In this document: positions 62,001 to 64,000 of the stretch, piece by piece | How positions within the stretch are numbered: position 1 is the first letter of the stretch | Layout of the letters: every line of letters starts with the position of its first letter | Assembly (NCBI GenBank): GCA_018857735.1 | Contig: JABMCL010001555.1 | Coordinates: forward strand, 750,001-814,000 | Direction: 5' to 3' | Length of the DNA stretch: 64,000 bases | From: Alviniconcha marisindica | Taxonomy: Eukaryota > Mollusca > Gastropoda > Provannidae | Program-made: the position numbers and the translations under genes | The notes under the pieces: model-generated | Seen by the model: the letters and a program-made list of their open reading frames with translations, nothing else | Told to the model about the DNA's origin: nothing | Database searches by the model: none

Positions 62001-64000
62001 GGACGGGGACACCTGCTTGCACTTGGCCCTAATGAGGCAGACTGTAGCCACAGAAAAGGATACCTCACCCATGCTGGAATCGGTAGGAATATTTGATCGG
62101 TGGCGATTTACTGTTAGAACTTGTTGGAATGGAAGAGTCAGGGTCATATGATGGGTCAGGGAATTGTGGTGGGAACAGTTACATTGCCGTGTATTGGCAA
62201 GTACAGCTACATTTTCTGCTTGTTTTAGGTGGGGTTTTCCCCTTTAGCTTTAGAAATATTTCAATGGTGTGTGCACGGATTTTGTTTTTACTGTTTAACA
62301 TTTTTCGCACCAAGTGATTTTGAGTGAGTTGCGTCCCTGGCCCAAGTAATTTTGGGGCTAAGAGGAGCAAAGTAAGGGTGGGGCAGGAAAAAACAACAAT
62401 AAAAATGTTCACCATTTTGACAATTCACACAGCAATGGTGTCATCACTCTCCAACACAGTTTCACTCTCCTCCTTTCCAACTTATTAAGAATCAAGCAAC
62501 CGTTCATCACCCAAAGCATCAACTTTATGCTCTCTGTCAGATATCCAGTGCTTCAGAAAACTAATATTTCTTTGACTGTCCATCGTATTTTGGCCATTCG
62601 GAATGTCAACACAATGCATAGGAAGTGATAAGAGTTCTCTTGCTCCATCAGAAGGAAGTTTTATTAAAACTGGTTTGACATTGGCTGTGTTTTCCAGGAC
62701 AGTAAAGGTAGTGTTCGCAGAACAAAGGGCTCGTTCCATGGGTGGAGTGAGCGGGAGGATCGAGGGACTTGTTCCGCAGTACAGACCGTGTTGACACTTG
62801 TGTGTGCATTTTGCAGATTCGAACTCAGCTAGGCATGAGCGAGGATGACGCACAGACAGGGGCAGCAATCGCCTGTTACCTGGCACAGCAGGGCGCCAGT
62901 CTCACAGAACACAACCAGCAGGGCAAGTCCCCACTAGACGTCGTCACTGATCCACGCACAGTTGAAATCCTGCAACAGTTTGCATCTGCATAGTAAGTTT
63001 ATTTTCTGTCTTGTGTAATCCCATGTTCATCACTAATGTGACTGCAAAGTGTGATAGGTATTGCAGCCTTACCAAATCCCATGTTCATATCACTGTTTAA
63101 TGTAGGCAGTGTTTAAAGTACAATAGCAAACAGACTCTCATTATAGGTGTTTGGCCTTACACAGTTCTGCATCCTTCACCAAACTGGATATAATGAGGTA
63201 GTATGCACAATTCTACAGCCTTCACTGTTTTGATATCATGATGTGCTAATACGCACAATTTATGTCCTTCGCTATTTTGATATAATGATATGCTAGCACA
63301 CATAATTCTACATCCTTCACTATTTTGATATAATGATATGCTAGCACACATAATTCTACATCCTTCGCTATTTTGATATGATAATATGCTAGCACACATA
63401 ATTCTACATCCTTCACTATTTTGATATGATGATGTGCTAACACACATAATTCTACATCCTTCACGACTTTGATATAATGATGTGCTAGAACACATAATTC
63501 TACATCCTTCACTACTTTGATATAATGATGTGCTAGCACACATAATTCTACATCCTTCACTATTTTGATATAATGGTGTGCTAGCACACATAATTCCACA
63601 TCCTTCACTACTTTGATATAATGATGTGCTAGCACACATATTCTACATCCTTCACTATTTTGATATAATGGTGTGCTAGCACACATAATTCTACATCCTT
63701 CACTACTTTGATATAATGATGTGCTAGCACACATATTCTACATCCTTCACTATTTTGATATGATGATGTGCTAGCGCGAACTACTCCATCGCAGCAGTTC
63801 AGTTCAAGCTGGTTTCTAAGCACTAAGAGGCAACCCGTAATTATACGCTCCAAGTTTTCCCACATGGTATTGCCTTGGAAACCATTTGAGGTAGATGTTA
63901 AAAGCAGTCCATGTCCTTGACTGTCTCAGTGCCGCCGGCAATAAAACCAAGCTGCCACCAGCGTTCGAAGAGGAGGACTCGGAAGACTGTGAGGTCTGCT
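48037..64000 (+). CDS. mib2: Mind bomb 2 E3 ubiquitin ligase, exons 1-16 (3' end outside window)
   Basis: Mind bomb proteins ubiquitinate Delta/Jagged ligands so that they are endocytosed and activate Notch. Coding exons: 48037-48259, 49053-49224, 49754-49860, 50589-50783, 51548-51684, 53364-53474, 54049-54153, 55070-55241, 57655-57797, 58574-58723, 59497-59653, 60242-60396, 61288-61411, 61873-62082, 62817-62992, 63931-64000. All junctions are GT-AG and in phase except for one extra base in exon 10. Order: MIB/HERC2 domain 1 (about 1-74), ZZ finger (75-131), MIB/HERC2 domain 2 (about 143-225), Mib repeats (about 240-385), ankyrin repeats (about 410-775), start of RING 1. MIB2 rather than MIB1 is indicated by [45 protein letters not shown] and [12 protein letters not shown]. 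The ATG has in-frame stops just upstream and G at -3 and +4. Confidence 0.95.
48801..48836 (+). repeat. (CT)n microsatellite
   Basis: About 17 CT units in mib2 intron 1. Confidence 0.95.
49053..49224 (+). CDS. mib2: mib2 exon 2: ZZ zinc finger
   Basis: Zinc ligands are visible in CDAC, CTRC, CSLC and the closing H-x-x-x-H pattern (DKHDINH). [20 protein letters not shown] is typical ZZ. Phase 1 in, 2 out. Confidence 0.96.
49754..49860 (+). CDS. mib2: mib2 exon 3: linker and start of second MIB/HERC2 domain
   Basis: Encodes [22 protein letters not shown] (spaced here after 20), the paralogue of the exon 1 motif. Acceptor is TTTGCAG and donor GTCAGT. Confidence 0.95.
50154..50243 (+). repeat. 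(CA)n(CT)n microsatellite
   Basis: About 37 CA units then about 7 CT units in mib2 intron 3. A related segment, with GTCAGTGGTGACAGCTGTCT before it, lies at about 49860-50080, suggesting a local duplication of the post-exon sequence. Confidence 0.92.
50589..50783 (+). CDS. mib2: mib2 exon 4: rest of second MIB/HERC2 domain
   Basis: Encodes [20 protein letters not shown], then [16 protein letters not shown] and [13 protein letters not shown], nearly identical to human MIB2 in this block. Confidence 0.97.
50975..51550 (+). repeat. Tandem array, about 33-36 bp units, each ending in an acceptor/donor-like GCTGCAG-GTGTGTG
   Basis: About 16-17 units of GTGTGTCCCAATGCTGCAG followed by GTGTGTGATGATG or GTGTGTGATGAACAG. 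The last GCTGCAG is the real acceptor of mib2 exon 5. Open frames through it are repeat artefacts. Confidence 0.92.
51548..51684 (+). CDS. mib2: mib2 exon 5: first Mib repeat
   Basis: Encodes [20 protein letters not shown] then [12 protein letters not shown], the conserved EGHGGW motif. Acceptor ATGCTGCAG is the last member of a long array of the same acceptor. Confidence 0.96.
52015..52645 (+). repeat. Two-tier tandem array: about 63-bp units, then 34-bp units
   Basis: The left part repeats GGGGACTGAGAATGAGTGTA + ATGTGACAG + TTTTACTAGTGAATAGGAGT. The right part keeps only the short core GATAGTTTTACTAGTGAATA + GGAGTGATCTCTCT. The short unit is a sub-part of the long one. Lies in mib2 intron 5. 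Confidence 0.9.
52732..53363 (+). repeat. 79-bp tandem array, 8 copies, abutting mib2 exon 6
   Basis: TATGTGGGC restarts at 52732, 52811, 52890, 52969, 53048, 53127, 53206 and 53285, then at the true exon start 53364: an exact 79-bp period. Each unit holds about 36 nt copied from the exon 6 start and about 43 nt of intron end. Two units have lost the acceptor (CAG changed to CCG, before 52811 and 52969). Confidence 0.97.
53364..53474 (+). CDS. mib2: mib2 exon 6: Mib repeat continuation
   Basis: Encodes [20 protein letters not shown], then [12 protein letters not shown]. The genuine exon is the ninth acceptor position of the 79-bp array upstream and is distinguished by its divergence after CACCGCATCAC. 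Confidence 0.96.
53838..53943 (+). repeat. (GT)n-rich tract
   Basis: GT runs broken by GCATGCAT-type steps, in mib2 intron 6. Confidence 0.9.
54049..54153 (+). CDS. mib2: mib2 exon 7: second Mib repeat, first part
   Basis: Encodes [20 protein letters not shown], then [15 protein letters not shown], matching the HGEWTDDM motif of MIB2. Phase 0 both sides. Confidence 0.95.
55070..55241 (+). CDS. mib2: mib2 exon 8: second Mib repeat, second part, and linker
   Basis: Encodes [20 protein letters not shown] then [15 protein letters not shown] and a polar linker. Donor is GTGAGT, phase 1. Followed directly by a CT-rich array. Confidence 0.94.
55330..55990 (+). repeat. CT-rich minisatellite, unit about 95-108 bp, about 7 copies
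   Basis: CCAT(C/T)(A/G)TTTGCTC recurs near 55401, 55498, 55592, 55692, 55800, 55900 and 55988. Units also share GGTGTCTGTCACTCCGTTTC and CCCACCACACCACT. It is strongly pyrimidine-biased on the transcribed strand and starts about 90 bp after the exon 8 donor. Confidence 0.9.
55995..56100 (+). repeat. (CT)n and poly-C tract
   Basis: About 25 CT units, then a C run of about 15. Confidence 0.93.
56430..57654 (+). repeat. Tandem array, about 80-bp units, ending at the acceptor of mib2 exon 9
   Basis: In its right half CTACAGCTGA restarts near 57088, 57167, 57246, 57325, 57410, 57489 (CAACAG), 57569 and 57649 (true acceptor). Units share ACTTAGGGGAACCACTGTA, GACTGGAGGGTTGTGAGTGA and TGCCTTATACCTTGTGGTGT. 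The left half (56.44-57.06 kb) is strongly degraded. Confidence 0.93.
56563..56910 (+). pseudogene. Decayed or blended copy of mib2 exon 9 plus following intron
   Basis: After CTACAGCTGAACTG the sequence keeps scattered matches to exon 9 in order (CCCTG, TTGGCT, TGAGC, GACGAC, GGGAGTTGAG, CCTGAT), interrupted by bases typical of the array unit. It then matches the intron after exon 9 (TCTTCTCC-TCAGCTTCTT, TTTAACATTG, TTTACAG-GTTATAG, TGTGGTTTT). No usable frame remains. Confidence 0.75.
57655..57797 (+). CDS. mib2: mib2 exon 9: start of ankyrin region
   Basis: Encodes [20 protein letters not shown], then [19 protein letters not shown], the first ankyrin-like helices. Phase fits exon 8 (1) and exon 10 (0). 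Acceptor TGTCTACAG closes the array at 57.09-57.65 kb. Confidence 0.93.
57975..58240 (+). repeat. 20-21 bp tandem array, about 12 copies
   Basis: The unit GAGCTCTTGGGGTAACTTGT varies slightly, in mib2 intron 9. The minus-strand open frame through it is an artefact. Confidence 0.92.
58574..58723 (+). CDS. mib2: mib2 exon 10: ankyrin repeat, with a one-base frame break
   Basis: Reads [20 protein letters not shown] then [18 protein letters not shown] in frame. From about 58688 the frame shifts and the expected ankyrin continuation ([11 protein letters not shown]) is read one base later. The 150-nt length is one more than the flanking phases (0 in, 2 out) allow. A single extra base in 58685-58696 explains both facts. 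It could be an assembly error or a real disabling allele. Confidence 0.85.
59497..59653 (+). CDS. mib2: mib2 exon 11: ankyrin repeats
   Basis: Encodes [20 protein letters not shown], then [20 protein letters not shown]. Enters in phase 2, leaves in phase 0. Confidence 0.95.
59690..60190 (+). repeat. Dispersed/tandem unit GCAGGTGTTTCAATCTTGTC with GTGTGGAGAG
   Basis: About six copies, partly spaced by other sequence, between mib2 exons 11 and 12. Confidence 0.8.
60242..60396 (+). CDS. mib2: mib2 exon 12: ankyrin repeats
   Basis: Encodes [20 protein letters not shown], then [16 protein letters not shown]. Acceptor is TTTGCAG, donor GTGAGT, phase 2 out. Confidence 0.95.
60515..60640 (+). repeat. 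Tandem duplication, unit about 58 bp
   Basis: Two copies of GTGTTTGGCTGATG, GTTGTGTGTGA and TTTTGTGTTGA in mib2 intron 12. Confidence 0.85.
61288..61411 (+). CDS. mib2: mib2 exon 13: ankyrin repeat
   Basis: Encodes [20 protein letters not shown], then [20 protein letters not shown], like the [17 protein letters not shown] block of MIB2. Confidence 0.95.
61873..62082 (+). CDS. mib2: mib2 exon 14: ankyrin repeats
   Basis: Exactly 70 codons, phase 0/0. Encodes [20 protein letters not shown], then [16 protein letters not shown]. Confidence 0.95.
62817..62992 (+). CDS. mib2: mib2 exon 15: last ankyrin repeat
   Basis: Encodes [20 protein letters not shown], then [18 protein letters not shown]. 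The apparent TAG at 62991 is split by the donor GTAAGT (exon ends ...GCA TA), so it is not a stop. Confidence 0.94.
63170..63790 (+). repeat. 48-bp tandem array, about 12-13 copies
   Basis: ATTCTACATCC restarts at 63305, 63353, 63401, 63449, 63497, 63545 and so on every 48 bp, with one-base deletions in some units (for example before 63640). Since 48 is a multiple of 3, the minus strand shows a repeated 16-residue pattern ([13 protein letters not shown]), which I regard as an artefact. Lies in the intron before mib2 exon 16. Confidence 0.95.
63931..64000 (+). CDS. mib2: mib2 exon 16: linker and start of RING finger 1 (cut by window end)
   Basis: Acceptor is CTGTCTCAG. Encodes [20 protein letters not shown] then EVC, where C-x-x-C begins the first RING. 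The remaining RING fingers lie beyond the window. Confidence 0.9.

Noticed and set aside
62991..62993. Stop codon ending mib2 after the ankyrin region
   Set aside because: The TAG is split by a strong GTAAGT donor, and the next exon resumes in phase with the expected RING start.
63170..63790. CRISPR array
   Set aside because: Regular repeats but contiguous, without unique spacers, in an animal intron.
63157..63865. Minus-strand frames of about 160 codons with a 16-residue repeat
   Set aside because: Product of the 48-bp array; one-base deletions between units show no frame maintenance.

Overview
Animal nuclear DNA with spliced genes, introns mostly 0.4-12 kb, abundant (CA)n/(GT)n/(CT)n tracts, poly-C/poly-G runs and tRNA-derived retroposons. 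Protein similarity and repeat style suggest a lophotrochozoan, most likely a marine gastropod mollusc; this species guess is inference. I found no bacterial, plasmid, viral or CRISPR features.

Layout. (1) 1-1498, + strand: the last two coding exons of a TMEM47-like four-pass membrane protein (claudin/PMP22 superfamily). (2) 1499-17701: about 16 kb of tail-to-tail space between that gene and dishevelled. It holds 3' UTR sequence of unknown extent, a SINE, microsatellites and a degenerate tandem array at 10.08-11.65 kb. (3) 17702-42944, - strand: a complete dishevelled (dvl) gene. Fourteen phase-compatible exons encode about 682 residues (DIX, basic region, PDZ, DEP, conserved FFVDVM C-terminus). 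Its penultimate intron is 11.8 kb long and holds two unannotated exon-like segments of exactly 186 nt each, both phase 1/1, so either could be inserted in frame. (4) 43456-44194, + strand: a small unrecognised gene candidate, head-to-head with dvl, whose last junction does not keep frame. (5) 48037-64000, + strand: mind bomb 2 (mib2), a Notch-pathway E3 ubiquitin ligase. Sixteen coding exons run from the start codon to the first RING finger, where the window ends.

Functional theme. Dishevelled transmits Wnt/Frizzled signals and Mind bomb ubiquitinates Notch ligands, so two developmental-signalling genes lie beside each other. Human DVL1 and MIB2 are also neighbours, both in 1p36.33, which suggests retained ancient linkage.

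Most unusual signals. Four mib2 introns end in tandem arrays whose unit includes the 3' splice acceptor and, to varying degrees, the first bases of the following exon: exons 1, 5, 6 and 9. The exon 6 array has an exact 79-bp period over nine acceptor positions. mib2 exon 10 carries one extra base that breaks the ankyrin frame, while its splice phases fit only if that base is absent. A blended, decayed copy of exon 9 lies about 1.1 kb upstream of the real one. The two dvl cassette-exon candidates are the best lead for unreported biology.
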